64,000 nucleotides of DNA from Ralstonia pickettii (GCF_016466415.2 NZ_CP066771.1:434001-498000); one strand, 5' to 3'. Shown: positions 45,099 to 53,929, numbered from the stretch's first letter. A program made the numbers and translations. The notes: a model not told the origin generated them from the letters alone.

Positions 45099-46835
45099 AT
45101 GCTACGACTTCAAGTTCTGTCGGCGCTGCTCTGGTTCGCCATTGCCACATGTGGAGCAATTCCATATCTGGTGGCGTTGCACACGTTTCCGATCGCCACG
45201 TTTTATAGCGAATTCGCGACAGGTCTATGTTGGATAGCTGTAGCGGCCGCGACACTTCTCCTGACATTGGGTAATTGGACGGGGCTCCCGAAAATTGCGC
45301 TGGCCCCGCTGGGCTTGATCGCAGTGCTCTTTGTGCAACTGCAGGTGTCGGTTCCTCTAAATCCCTACCTGTCGTTGATGGCGGTGGTATTCCTTATCGC
45401 AGCAACTATGGCTATCGGGTTGGGCGCTCGTTGCCGCTCGTTGCCCGGCATGCTTGAGGCGTTCGCTGTCGGCTTGATCCTGGGAGGGGTACTTACGGTC
45501 GGGATCGAATTGATGCAGTTGTTTCGCATAGACGCAAAGCTTCCGCAAGAGGTGATCGGGATGATGCCTAGCGGAACGGGTCGGCGGATGTGGGCGAATA
45601 TGAATCAGCCCAATCATGTTGCATCGTATCTTGGCTTCGGTCTCGCTGCTTGTGTATTTCTGGCGTCGAAATACAAACGCGCGCGGGCTCTATTAGGATC
45701 GACTATGCTCGCGTTTCTGTTGGGCATGTCATTAACCGTTTCCCGAATTACCTGGCTGCATATCGCTGTCGTCGGCATCCTTGCGGGATTGACCTGGACC
45801 ACGCACATGCGAGGCTCGCGACGGTGGGTGATGATGTGCGTCCCGGTGGTCGGCTTACTGGTAATTTACCAGCTGTGCAACTGGTTAGTGACGTATGTTA
45901 ATGCGCTTTACCATCTCGATTTGCCCACGTCACTGGCCGCACGTATGCAGGAAGGGGTGGGGTTGCGGCAGTTGCTATGGACGCATGCTTGGCACATGTT
46001 TGTGGGAAGCCCATGGTTGGGCGCGGGTTGGGGGGACTACGCCTGGAACCAGTATGTGCAAACTGATGTGTTAGGCAAGGTCGAAATGTCTATGAATGCA
46101 CACAATCTTGTGCTGGACCTCTTGGCAAAGGTAGGTTTGGCAGGAGCGATTGCAGTCATTCTGCCTTTCCTTAGCCTTGTATGGAGCGTGCGAACCCGCC
46201 ATTTGACCCCGGCACCAGCATTTATGTATGCGGTCATTTTTGTCACGGTAGGACACTCCATGCTGGAGTACCCCTTGCACTATCTCTTCTTTCTACTGCC
46301 GTTTGCGTTTGCGCTGGGTTATGTAGACGAACGAATCTTGCGGTTTCCCTCGGCAGGTATGTCGTGGGCTTTGATTGCTATTGCCTCCATCTGTGCCATA
46401 GCGATCATGGTGCCAATATGGGGCGACTATAAGGCGGTAGAGCGTCTGCACTACAGCCCGGAAGGGTTTGCAAAAGAGTTGGGCCGGTACTACGCGTATG
46501 GGGCGACGCCGCTCCTGCTGCCCTATGAAAACTTAGCGATGGCAGCGAATTGGACCGTCAGGCCTGCTATCGCGGGATCACTGGCGAAGCTGGAGCTTCA
46601 GGCTGTGCAATTCTTTCCGGCTTCAAGTGTCGTGCAGCGGTATGCACTGTCACTCGCTTATCTGGGTAAGACGGATGATGCTGTCGTGCAAGTCAGGCGT
46701 TTGCATAATCATTACTGGATGGATTACGCCAATCAATCGACTATCATTGCTCAAGCGTGCGGCCAGAAACAGGATGTGCTTAAGGCGTTCTGTTCAAGGT
46801 TGCGATCGGAAAATCTCCTTGCCAGTACAGACTGA
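45099..46835 (+). CDS. O-oligosaccharyltransferase/O-antigen ligase family (PglL/TfpO-like, Wzy_C)
   Basis: A 578-residue integral membrane protein (615 if ATG 44988 is used). About 11-13 helices, the family patterns TFPIATFYSEF after helix 1, NMNQPNHVA, the Wzy_C block around SRITWLHIAVV, and AHNLVLDLLAKVGLAG, then a C-terminal soluble part. PglL/TfpO enzymes move a lipid-linked glycan onto pilin serine or threonine in the periplasm. Its place between pilin genes supports pilin glycosylation. ATG 45099 gives the typical short cytoplasmic N-terminus; ATG 44988 adds 37 Gly/Ala-rich residues encoded across the G10 tract. Neither has a good Shine-Dalgarno. The gene is visibly lower in GC than its neighbours, suggesting transfer. 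Confidence 0.85.
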   Translation: MLRLQVLSALLWFAIATCGAIPYLVALHTFPIATFYSEFATGLCWIAVAAATLLLTLGNWTGLPKIALAPLGLIAVLFVQLQVSVPLNPYLSLMAVVFLIAATMAIGLGARCRSLPGMLEAFAVGLILGGVLTVGIELMQLFRIDAKLPQEVIGMMPSGTGRRMWANMNQPNHVASYLGFGLAACVFLASKYKRARALLGSTMLAFLLGMSLTVSRITWLHIAVVGILAGLTWTTHMRGSRRWVMMCVPVVGLLVIYQLCNWLVTYVNALYHLDLPTSLAARMQEGVGLRQLLWTHAWHMFVGSPWLGAGWGDYAWNQYVQTDVLGKVEMSMNAHNLVLDLLAKVGLAGAIAVILPFLSLVWSVRTRHLTPAPAFMYAVIFVTVGHSMLEYPLHYLFFLLPFAFALGYVDERILRFPSAGMSWALIAIASICAIAIMVPIWGDYKAVERLHYSPEGFAKELGRYYAYGATPLLLPYENLAMAANWTVRPAIAGSLAKLELQAVQFFPASSVVQRYALSLAYLGKTDDAVVQVRRLHNHYWMDYANQSTIIAQACGQKQDVLKAFCSRLRSENLLASTD

Positions 46836-46999
46836 GGAAGGCTATCGGTCCCGGCTACAGCGCTCTTTCGTTCCCTTGATACTTTATGAGGTGTATGTAA
46901 AAATTCGTTGTGAGTGAAATAAATCAGCGCGGCTTCCATTAATCTTGACTCGCTTCATCTCCTCCGGGCGAGATGAAATTCACCGATGATGGAGTATCG

Positions 47000-47446
47000 A
47001 TGCGAGTCAAGTATCAGAAGGTTTCTCGGCGCCAACGTGGCTTTACGCTCATTGAGCTGATGATTGTGGTGGTGATTATCGGCATTCTGGCCGCTATTGC
47101 GGTCCCGCAATATCAAGACTACGTGACGCGTTCCAGGTGGGCGGATGTGTATGCGCAAATTCAACCGTTGAAGCTTGCAATTGCTGAATGTGCCCAAAAA
47201 AATAGTGGGACGATTGCGGGAACATGCGATACCGAGAACCTCCTAAAGGAGCAAACGGGCTACTCAACACTCCCGAAGCCGCCAAATGTAACGCTAACCC
47301 TGGGTGTCGGAGGCATCGTCACCATGGCAGGGACAGCCGTTATGGGAAGCTGCACGGTTACCGCCACTCCTGACAATACGACGAATCCGAACGTGATAAC
47401 GTGGGCTCTTGCCGGCACAGGCCCCAAGCCGTGCAGCCCATCGTAA
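47000..47446 (+). CDS. Type IV pilin, third copy, 3' end replaced by IS66 insertion
   Basis: A 148-residue prepilin as it stands. The 14-residue leader ends in Gly14 before Phe15 ([23 protein letters not shown]), with Glu19 as E5. Four cysteines: 64, 76, 118 and 145. It is distinct from the two tandem pilins and resembles PilE/PilA of the YQDYVTRSR type. The stop TAA is made by the IS66 end joined to the gene: the serine codon at 47441-47443 is followed by IS sequence. Without the insertion the frame would continue KTGVPAKENIET and stop at 49891-49893, giving 160 residues. GGAG precedes ATG 47000. It may still be functional because all cysteines are kept. Confidence 0.88.
   Translation: MRVKYQKVSRRQRGFTLIELMIVVVIIGILAAIAVPQYQDYVTRSRWADVYAQIQPLKLAIAECAQKNSGTIAGTCDTENLLKEQTGYSTLPKPPNVTLTLGVGGIVTMAGTAVMGSCTVTATPDNTTNPNVITWALAGTGPKPCSPS
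47435..47442 (+). repeat. IS66 target site duplication, left copy
   Basis: AGCCCATC directly precedes the left inverted repeat and is repeated at 49846-49853 directly after the right one. Eight bases is the normal IS66 duplication length. Confidence 0.95.
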
Positions 47447-47467
47447 GCACCCGGTGAACCCGTCTTG
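47443..47467 (+). repeat. IS66 terminal inverted repeat, left
   Basis: A 25-bp sequence starting GTAAGCACCC and ending CCGTCTTG; its reverse complement is found exactly at the other end. It contributes the GTAA that creates the new pilin stop codon. Confidence 0.97.
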
Positions 47468-47471
47468 CCAG

Positions 47472-49001
47472 CTAGGTGGCGCTGGGCGTCCAGCGATGCG
47501 GGAGCAGTTCGGCGATGTCGGCCGCCTTGTGGGTCGGCAGTCGCGTGAGGACGTCTTTCAGATAGGCGTAGGGATCGTGCCCGTTGAGCTTGGCCGATTG
47601 GATCAGGCTCATGACGGCAGCCGCGCGTTGACCGGCGCGCAGTGAGCCTGCAAACAACCAATTGGAGCGACCCAGGGCAACCGGCCGGATCTGTCGCTCG
47701 ACGTGGTTGTTGTCGATGGGCACCGTCGGGTCGTCGAGGTAACGCACGAGAGCCGGCCACCGCTTGAGGCTGTAGTCAATGGCCCGCGCGATCGCCGAGC
47801 CGTCTGGGACGCGGCGTCGCTGTTCCTCGAGCCAGGCGTGCAGCCGCTCTAGAATCGGGCCAGCCCTTTGTTGCCGCGCTGCCAGGCGCTGGTCTGGCTC
47901 AGCATCCCGCACTTGCGCCTCGATCTCGTACAAGCTCACCATGTAGCGCAGTGCCTGGCCCGCCAATTCGCTCTTGTGCTTGTCGTGCAGTTCAAAGAAC
48001 TTGCGCCGCGAATGGGCCATGCAACCGATCTCAGTGACGCCACCGTCGAAGCTGGCCTTGTAGCCGGCGAAGTCATCACATACCAGCTTGCCTTGCCACT
48101 GCCCCAGGAACGCGCGAGCGTGCTCGCCGCTGCGGCTGGGCGCAAACTGGTAAATCACCGCGCGCATCTTCTCGAACTCGCTCGGCGCATAGGCCCACAG
48201 GTAGGCGCGGTGCGTCTTGCCATTGCCGGGCGCGAGCATCTGCACTGGCGTTTCGTCGGCGTGCAGAACACCGTGGCTCAGAACCTCTTCTTGCAGGGCG
48301 TCCACCAGCGGTTGCAGACGCACGCCACAGATGCCCACCCACGCGCCCAGTGTCGATTGCGGGATGGCCAGACCGGCGCGCGCATAGATGCGCTCCTGCC
48401 GATACAGGGGAAGGTGGTCGCCGAACTTGGACACCAGCGTATGTGCCAGCAGTCCGGCCGTCGGGATGCCTTTGTCGATGACGTGGGGTGGCACCGGCGT
48501 CTGCACCAGCGTCTCACACTGATCGCACACCCATTTGCCGCGGATGTGACGCTCCACGGTGAACGTGCCCGGCGTGTAGTCCAGCTTCTCGCTGATGTCT
48601 TCGCCAATGCGCTTGAGCGCACACCCACAGGTGCAGGTCTCTGCGTCCGGCTCGTGGTGGATGTCGGTGCGCGGCAACTGCGGCGGCAATGCCTGGCGCT
48701 TGGGCTTGCTCTTGGCTTCAGATTTGGACGACGGCAGGAGCGCTTCCAGTTCGGTCTCAATCGCCTCGAGGTCTGCGTCAATGGCTTCGTCCAGCAGACT
48801 CGCCTGTTCAGATGTCAGTTGCTCGCTGCGCTTGCCGAACTTCCAGCGCTTGTGGATGGCCAGCTCGTGTGTGAGCTGGTCGATCTTGGCTTGCCGGTAC
48901 CGCAACTCCCGGTCCTTCTCGCCGACCTGGGCCATCAACTGCGCAGCCAGTGTGCGCAGTTCGTCCGGGCTCAGGGCATCGAGGTTGGTGGGTAGGTTCA
49001 T
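47472..49001 (-). CDS. tnpC: IS66 transposase (TnpC)
   Basis: A 509-residue transposase. An N-terminal coiled coil/leucine-rich part (residues about 1-60), a zinc-finger region with CTCGCAL and CDQCE, and the DDE core with ADETP, CDDFAGYKA and DNNHVERQIRP. ATG 49001 gives the family start. The frame is intact, so the element is probably active. Confidence 0.95.
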   Translation of the reverse strand: MNLPTNLDALSPDELRTLAAQLMAQVGEKDRELRYRQAKIDQLTHELAIHKRWKFGKRSEQLTSEQASLLDEAIDADLEAIETELEALLPSSKSEAKSKPKRQALPPQLPRTDIHHEPDAETCTCGCALKRIGEDISEKLDYTPGTFTVERHIRGKWVCDQCETLVQTPVPPHVIDKGIPTAGLLAHTLVSKFGDHLPLYRQERIYARAGLAIPQSTLGAWVGICGVRLQPLVDALQEEVLSHGVLHADETPVQMLAPGNGKTHRAYLWAYAPSEFEKMRAVIYQFAPSRSGEHARAFLGQWQGKLVCDDFAGYKASFDGGVTEIGCMAHSRRKFFELHDKHKSELAGQALRYMVSLYEIEAQVRDAEPDQRLAARQQRAGPILERLHAWLEEQRRRVPDGSAIARAIDYSLKRWPALVRYLDDPTVPIDNNHVERQIRPVALGRSNWLFAGSLRAGQRAAAVMSLIQSAKLNGHDPYAYLKDVLTRLPTHKAADIAELLPHRWTPSAT

Positions 49002-49063
49002 GCGGCGAGTCTGCCAGAACCCCAAGTCCTCTGGAAGGAAGCCAGTTTACGGCTTTGGGGGTA

Positions 49064-49399
49064 TTACACGACCGTGATCGCGTGGTCGTGGGTGAGCGTC
49101 TGCCAAGGCAGCCCCGTCACCAGCGCACGCAATTGCTCGGGATTGAGCGCCGTGGCGATCGCCTGGTCGCCGTTCGTCCAGATGAAGCGCCCCTTGTTGA
49201 GGCGCCGCGCGGCCAGCCAGATGCCGAAGCCGTCGTAGACCAGCACCTTCATGCGCGTCGAACTCTTATTGGCAAACAGGTAGGCGTGGTGGGGGCGTGC
49301 CGCGCCGAACACCTTGACGACCCGCGCGAGGATCGTTTCGGTACCGGCGCGCATGTCCAGCGGCTCCACGGCCAACCAGATCGCGTCCACCCGAATCAA
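49064..49399 (-). CDS. tnpB: IS66 accessory protein TnpB
   Basis: A 111-residue IS66 Orf2 protein with the family pattern IRVDAIWLAVEPLDMRAGTE at its start and HHAYLFANKSSTRMKVLVYDGFGIWL in the centre. The best start is TTG at 49399, overlapping the tnpA stop as TTGA, which suggests coupled translation. The protein is required for IS66 transposition, but its mechanism is not well known. Confidence 0.9.
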   Translation of the reverse strand: MIRVDAIWLAVEPLDMRAGTETILARVVKVFGAARPHHAYLFANKSSTRMKVLVYDGFGIWLAARRLNKGRFIWTNGDQAIATALNPEQLRALVTGLPWQTLTHDHAITVV

Positions 49400-49767
49400 C
49401 GCAACCACCCTTGCAGCCACTGGGCGCACTGCGCTGCGGCCGATCCCGGCCAGCGAAGACTGATCGTCGTCGCGCCACGGCGGACTTCGATCTGGATGTC
49501 CGGCACGGCAGTGGTCGGCTCGCCGATCCGCAACGGGATGAACTCGCCTTGCGGCACCCTCATCAACTCGCGGTCCTCAGGCGCGCCATTCTTTGCTTCC
49601 TGCTCGGCGACCCAGCGCCGCAGCAGATTCGCATTGAGGCGATGGTGCAGGGCTATCGCCGCGATCGAAACACCCGGCTGCATGCACTCCTGCACTGCCT
49701 TGGCCTTGAACTCGGCGCTATGCCGACGTCGGCGCCGTATTGGCGCGCTCTCTTCGATAGTGTCCAC
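49396..49767 (-). CDS. tnpA: IS66 accessory protein TnpA
   Basis: A 123-residue protein with a helix-turn-helix (HSAEFKAKAVQECMQPGVSIAAIALHHRLNANLLRRW split across about residues 16-53) like IS3-type OrfA. It is the first gene of the element and probably binds the ends or regulates transposition. Its stop overlaps the start of tnpB. Confidence 0.92.
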   Translation of the reverse strand: MDTIEESAPIRRRRRHSAEFKAKAVQECMQPGVSIAAIALHHRLNANLLRRWVAEQEAKNGAPEDRELMRVPQGEFIPLRIGEPTTAVPDIQIEVRRGATTISLRWPGSAAAQCAQWLQGWLR

Positions 49768-49820
49768 GTGTCCACCTAGAACTAGATGGACACGATGCTC
49801 CTTGCTACGCGGGTCCCCTT

Positions 49821-49845
49821 CAAGACGGGTTCACCGGGTGCTTAC
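49821..49845 (-). repeat. IS66 terminal inverted repeat, right
   Basis: A 25-bp sequence CAAGACGG...GCTTAC, an exact reverse complement of the left end at 47443-47467. Confidence 0.97.
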
Positions 49846-49853
49846 AGCCCATC
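49846..49853 (+). repeat. IS66 target site duplication, right copy
   Basis: AGCCCATC, identical to 47435-47442 on the other side of the element. Confidence 0.95.
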
Positions 49854-49893
49854 GAAGACTGGCGTACCGGCTAAGGAAAATATCGAGACTTAA
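49852..49893 (+). pseudogene. Displaced 3' end of the third pilin gene
   Basis: After the IS element the original pilin frame continues: TCG AAG ACT GGC and so on, encoding SKTGVPAKENIET followed by TAA at 49891-49893. It is no longer joined to a start codon. Joining 47442 to 49854 restores a 160-residue pilin. The former terminator (49901-49933) still follows it. Confidence 0.9.
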
Positions 49894-49900
49894 CGCGATG

Positions 49901-49933
49901 AAAAAAAAGCGCTGGCCAGGCGCTCTTTTTTTT
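49901..49933. terminator. Bidirectional terminator between pilin and moaC
   Basis: AGCGC/GCGCT (49908-49912 with 49920-49924) with a 7-base loop, preceded by eight As and followed by a T run. It originally ended the third pilin gene on the plus strand and also serves moaC on the minus strand. Confidence 0.85.
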
Positions 49934-49938
49934 GTGTG

Positions 49939-50415
49939 TCAGTCCGCCACCCAATCCCCCGATTTCCCCCCATGCTTTTCCAATAGCCGCACATCCCCAA
50001 TCACCATCCCCCGATCCACAGCCTTACACATGTCGTAGATCGTCAGCAGCCCCACCTGCACCGCAGTCAACGCTTCCATCTCCACCCCGGTCTGCCCACG
50101 CGTCTCCGCCCGAACCGTACAGCGGACGGTGTGTGATGCCTCATCCAAGGAAAACTCCACCGCCACCTTCGTCAACGCCAACGGATGACACAACGGAATC
50201 AAATCCGAAGTCCGCTTGGAGCCTTGAATCGCCGCAACGCGCGCAATCCCCAGCACATCGCCTTTCTTGGCGTTGCCATCGCGCACCAGCGCAAAGGTCT
50301 CGGGCAGCATGCGGATCGTGCCGGTGGCGACGGCCACGCGGTGCGTGACGGCCTTGTCGCCGACGTCGACCATATGGGCTTGTCCGGCGGAATCGAAGTG
50401 CGTGAGTTGCGACAT
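49939..50415 (-). CDS. moaC: Cyclic pyranopterin monophosphate synthase (MoaC)
   Basis: A 158-residue MoaC of standard length. [16 protein letters not shown] and [25 protein letters not shown] are the family hallmarks. With MoaA it makes cyclic pyranopterin monophosphate, the first intermediate of molybdenum cofactor. It is divergent from the downstream protease gene and is not in a moa cluster here. Confidence 0.97.
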   Translation of the reverse strand: MSQLTHFDSAGQAHMVDVGDKAVTHRVAVATGTIRMLPETFALVRDGNAKKGDVLGIARVAAIQGSKRTSDLIPLCHPLALTKVAVEFSLDEASHTVRCTVRAETRGQTGVEMEALTAVQVGLLTIYDMCKAVDRGMVIGDVRLLEKHGGKSGDWVAD

Positions 50416-50520
50416 GAGTGACAGCGCGTTTTGCGGGGCAGGGTAAGAAGCGTTTTATGATAGCAAGCACCCGGCTTGCGGCGATGTGGCCGCGCTGATT
50501 CCGCTCTCCGTGCTTTCCGT

Positions 50521-52224
50521 ATGACGCTTTCCCTTTTTCGGCCGCGCGTCCGCAAGCTGACGGCCGCTGTGTTGTTGTCGACGTGGCTGGCGCCCTTGCC
50601 GTTGCCTGTGCTGGCGCAGGCGGTGGCCTCTTCCCCGCCGGCCTCCGTCAACCCGGGGTTGGGTTCCGCCGCGGCAGCGGATCAGGTGCAGAGCAACCTG
50701 AACCGCAGCGTGCAGATCGGCCGGCAGTCGCCGTATTTGCCGAAGGAGCCGACCGTCATCGACGCGCCGACGTACGAGTTGCCCGATATGGGCGATCCGT
50801 CGACGGCGTCGCTGTCGCCCGAGATGGAGCGACGCCTGGGTGACCGCGTGATGCGCCAGATCCGGCGCGATCCGGATTTCGTGCCCGATCCGCTGATCAC
50901 CGACTACCTCAATACCATCGGCTACAAGCTGATCGAAGCGGCGCGCCGTCAGCATGTGGCGGGCAGTACCTCCGCGTCGAGCTTTGAGTTGTTTGCGGTG
51001 CGGGACCCGGGCATCAACGCGTTTGCGTTGCCGGGCGGCTACATCGGCGTGAACACGGGTACGTTGGTCGCAACCGAGAGCGAATCGGAGCTGGCCTCGG
51101 TGCTCGGCCACGAAATCGGCCACGTGCTGCAGCGGCATATTGCACGCGGCATCGATAAATCCGGCGAGTCGATGTGGATTGCGCTGGCGTCGATTCTGCT
51201 GGCCGGTCTGGCGGCCACGAAGAGCGGGGACGCCGCGCAGGCGCTGGCGATGGGCGGGCAGGCCGCCGCGGTGTCGAACCAGCTCGCGTTCTCGCGTGGC
51301 GCGGAGCGCGAGGCCGACCGCGTCGGTTTCACGCTGCTCACGGGCGCCGGCTACAACCCGGACGGCATGCCGGACTTTTTCCGTCGTCTGCAGCGCGTCA
51401 CGAACATTGCCGATACGGGCGTGATTCCCGGCTATGCGCGCACCCACCCGCTGACCGGCGAACGCATCGCCGACATGGAAGACCGCGCGCGTGGCCTGCC
51501 GCATCCGCGCCAGCCGCGTCGCCCGGAATTTGGTTTTGCGAAGGTGCGTGCGCGCGTGCTGCAGGAAACGTCGACGAGCGGCTACATCGACGTGCGCAAC
51601 GCGATGCGCTCGCAATTGTCGTCGGCGCCGGACGCGCCGGTGGAGAAGCGCGCGGCCCTGTGGTACGGCGTAGCAGTTGCCAATCAGATGGCGGGGCGGC
51701 TGGATGAGGCCGAGCAAGCTCTGCAGGAAGCGCGACGCCTGTACGGCAACATTCCCGGCATCACGTCGGGCAGCGTCGAGCTGGACGTCACGGCCATCGA
51801 ACTGGCACGCGCGCGTAACCGTGCGCCCGAGGCGCTGACGTTGGCACGCGCGGCGCTGGCTGCGTATCCGCTGTCGCGCGCGGTGGGCATTACCTATGCG
51901 CAAACGCTGCTCTCGGCCGGCCGGACCGACGACGCGATCCCGTATCTGAAAGACAAGACCCGTGAAGACACTGCCCAGCCGATCTGGTGGGAGATGCTCG
52001 CCCGTGCCTACGCCGACAAGGGCAAGCGCGTTGAGCAGCATCGCGCGCTGGCGGAGAAATATGCGCGGGATGGGGCGTGGGGGTCGGCAGTGGAGCAGCT
52101 CAAGCTCGCCCGCGATGCGGGGGATGCGGATTTCTACACGCTATCCGAAGTCGATGCGCGCTTGCACCAGATGGAGCGTCAATACCGGGAAGAGAAGGCG
52201 GAAGACAAGGCGCTGCCGAAGTAG
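50521..52224 (+). CDS. bepA: Periplasmic M48 metalloprotease with TPR domain (BepA/YfgC-like)
   Basis: A 567-residue exported protease. A signal peptide with cleavage near LAQA (about 33), a zinc motif HEIGH with His197, Glu198 and His201, a third ligand Glu262 (EREAD), and TPR-like repeats in the C-terminal half. BepA assists outer-membrane protein assembly (LptD, BamA) and degrades misfolded ones. E. coli BepA has 487 residues, so this one is longer through the linker after the signal peptide and the C-terminal repeats. ATG 50521 is the start of the signal peptide. Confidence 0.9.
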   Translation: MTLSLFRPRVRKLTAAVLLSTWLAPLPLPVLAQAVASSPPASVNPGLGSAAAADQVQSNLNRSVQIGRQSPYLPKEPTVIDAPTYELPDMGDPSTASLSPEMERRLGDRVMRQIRRDPDFVPDPLITDYLNTIGYKLIEAARRQHVAGSTSASSFELFAVRDPGINAFALPGGYIGVNTGTLVATESESELASVLGHEIGHVLQRHIARGIDKSGESMWIALASILLAGLAATKSGDAAQALAMGGQAAAVSNQLAFSRGAEREADRVGFTLLTGAGYNPDGMPDFFRRLQRVTNIADTGVIPGYARTHPLTGERIADMEDRARGLPHPRQPRRPEFGFAKVRARVLQETSTSGYIDVRNAMRSQLSSAPDAPVEKRAALWYGVAVANQMAGRLDEAEQALQEARRLYGNIPGITSGSVELDVTAIELARARNRAPEALTLARAALAAYPLSRAVGITYAQTLLSAGRTDDAIPYLKDKTREDTAQPIWWEMLARAYADKGKRVEQHRALAEKYARDGAWGSAVEQLKLARDAGDADFYTLSEVDARLHQMERQYREEKAEDKALPK

Positions 52225-52244
52225 GGCCGGTGGGCCTATCGAGG

Positions 52245-52826
52245 CTATTCCGCTGGCCGTGCAACGAAGCCATAGCGCTTTGCCACTTCTGCGCGCGCAA
52301 TCGGCTCAATGTCGAATGTCCGGTCACCCCACGTCAGCGTTCCCAGCGCGGCTCCGCACGCCTCTGCGTGCCAATTGGCCAAGGAAGAAAACGGCTCCAG
52401 GTCGTGGTCGTGCAGCACGGCGATGGTTTCCTCTGCTTCGAATCCGCCCACGTAACCCGAGAGCAGCACGCTGCCTTGCTCGTCGAGAAAACAGCCGCTG
52501 GGCGAGAACGCTGCGCCCGTGGTCGTCGTGAACGCACGCGGCGCGCCATCGGCTGACAGCCGCGCCACCCAGGGCGTGTAATCGAGTTCGACAAACACGC
52601 GCTGTGGCCCGTTCTGGAAGAACCAGCGCCCGGCATCGTCATGCGCGTAGTTGCGCACGATGAAATCGATGAGCGCCGTGTGGCGAATCGGCTCGCCGGA
52701 CAGTTTGTTGGCCTGCGCATATTCGTTGCGCATGCGCCATTGGCCGCGCCGATCCAACGCCAGCCAGCCAAAGCAGTTCGGCACGTTCGGCCACTTGGCC
52801 ATCGCTTGGCGCACGATGTCATCCAT
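52245..52826 (-). CDS. Conserved uncharacterised protein (WPNVPNCFGWL type)
   Basis: A 193-residue cytoplasmic protein. The N-terminal KWPNVPNCFGWLALDRRGQWRM block is conserved in beta-proteobacteria as far as I recognise; I cannot assign a family name with confidence. It has FFQNGPQRVFVELDYTPW and an ALGTLTWGDRTFDIEPI tail. ATG 52826 overlaps the end of the YheT-like hydrolase gene by 8 bases, so the two are translationally coupled and possibly related in function. Confidence 0.75.
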   Translation of the reverse strand: MDDIVRQAMAKWPNVPNCFGWLALDRRGQWRMRNEYAQANKLSGEPIRHTALIDFIVRNYAHDDAGRWFFQNGPQRVFVELDYTPWVARLSADGAPRAFTTTTGAAFSPSGCFLDEQGSVLLSGYVGGFEAEETIAVLHDHDLEPFSSLANWHAEACGAALGTLTWGDRTFDIEPIARAEVAKRYGFVARPAE

Positions 52827-53895
52827 GGGCGTCTCCGGCCTGTTCTGGGCGGGCGAGCACATCATCGAAAAAGCGCAGGACGCGTGCGGGCATCCAATCG
52901 ACGCGGCCGGTCTTGCCATGGCGCAGCAGGAAGCCGACATGGCCGCCGTGCAGCGGCTGGTCCAGCGTGATGTCGGGCGACACCTCGGCCGCGCCGGGCA
53001 GATGCTGTCCGGGCAGGAACGGATCGTTGCGTGCGTTCAGCACCAGCGCCGGCACACGCACTTCCCGAAGCACGGGCTTGGATGAGGCGCGCGTCCAGTA
53101 ATCGAGCACGTCGCGAAAACCGTGCAGCGGCGCGGTGACGAGGTTGTCGAACTGCCCCAGCGTGCGCGTTGCCATCATGGCGGCGCGGTCGTACAGGCCG
53201 GGATGCTGGTCGAGCTTCGCATTGGCCTTGGCTTTGAGCGTGCGCAGGAACATGCGCGTGTAGACCATGTTGAAGCCCTTGGATAGCGCTGCGCCGCCGG
53301 CCCGCATGTCCAGCGGTGCGGAGACCGTCGCAGCCGCGGTCACGTAGCGGGCATCGGTGCCGTGTTCGCCCAGGTAGCGCAGCAACGCGTTGCCGCCCAG
53401 CGAGATGCCGACAACCAGCAATTTGCGGCCTTGCGGCACGCAAACCGTTCGATACAGGCGTTCGAGGATCCACGCGATCTCGGCGCCATCGCCGCAGTGG
53501 TACATACGCGGCGCGAGGTTCATCTCGCCCGAACACCCGCGAAAGTGCGGAATGACGCCCAGCCAGCGGCGGCCGCGCAGCGCGTCCATCAGCAGCCGCG
53601 CGTAATGGCTGCGTGAATCGCCCTCCAGACCGTGGAACATGACGACGAGCGGCGCGTGCGCGTCGGTCTCGTGCGTGGTCCAATCCAGGTCGATGAAGTC
53701 GTGGTCGGGCGTGTCCCAGCGTTCGCGCCGATACGCAATGCGCGGAAAGCGCCATAGGCGCGCGGGCACGATCGTCTGTGCATTGCCGCCGATCAGCCAC
53801 CACGGCGAACGGAACGCGTGCGGCTCGAACGGCCCTGCAAGCAGGGCGTTCAGATTGAGTTCAAGGGAGGTGGCGTGGCGAGACGGGTGGGTCAT
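52819..53895 (-). CDS. yheT: YheT-family alpha/beta hydrolase
   Basis: A 358-residue hydrolase of the UPF0017/YheT group. GGNAQT near 37-42, oxyanion part MFHGLEGDSRSHY (86-98), HFRGCSGEMN, nucleophile Ser165 in GISLGGNALLRYLGE, an Asp in NARNDPFLP and His in GGHVGFL. Probable esterase; substrate unknown. It overlaps the next gene (52245-52826) by 8 bases. Confidence 0.88.
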   Translation of the reverse strand: MTHPSRHATSLELNLNALLAGPFEPHAFRSPWWLIGGNAQTIVPARLWRFPRIAYRRERWDTPDHDFIDLDWTTHETDAHAPLVVMFHGLEGDSRSHYARLLMDALRGRRWLGVIPHFRGCSGEMNLAPRMYHCGDGAEIAWILERLYRTVCVPQGRKLLVVGISLGGNALLRYLGEHGTDARYVTAAATVSAPLDMRAGGAALSKGFNMVYTRMFLRTLKAKANAKLDQHPGLYDRAAMMATRTLGQFDNLVTAPLHGFRDVLDYWTRASSKPVLREVRVPALVLNARNDPFLPGQHLPGAAEVSPDITLDQPLHGGHVGFLLRHGKTGRVDWMPARVLRFFDDVLARPEQAGDAHG

Positions 53896-53929
53896 CGAAA
53901 GAGACGGCTGCCACGCCCAGCGCGGCAGC

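Larger units (their letters stand above)
47443..49845. mobile_element. Complete IS66-family insertion sequence
   Basis: A 2403-bp element bounded by perfect 25-bp inverted repeats (47443-47467 starting GTAAGCACCC, and 49821-49845) and an 8-bp target duplication. It carries the three standard genes tnpA, tnpB and tnpC on the minus strand, all with intact frames. Intact ends, intact genes and perfect duplication suggest recent insertion. It interrupts the 3' end of the third pilin gene. Confidence 0.97.
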
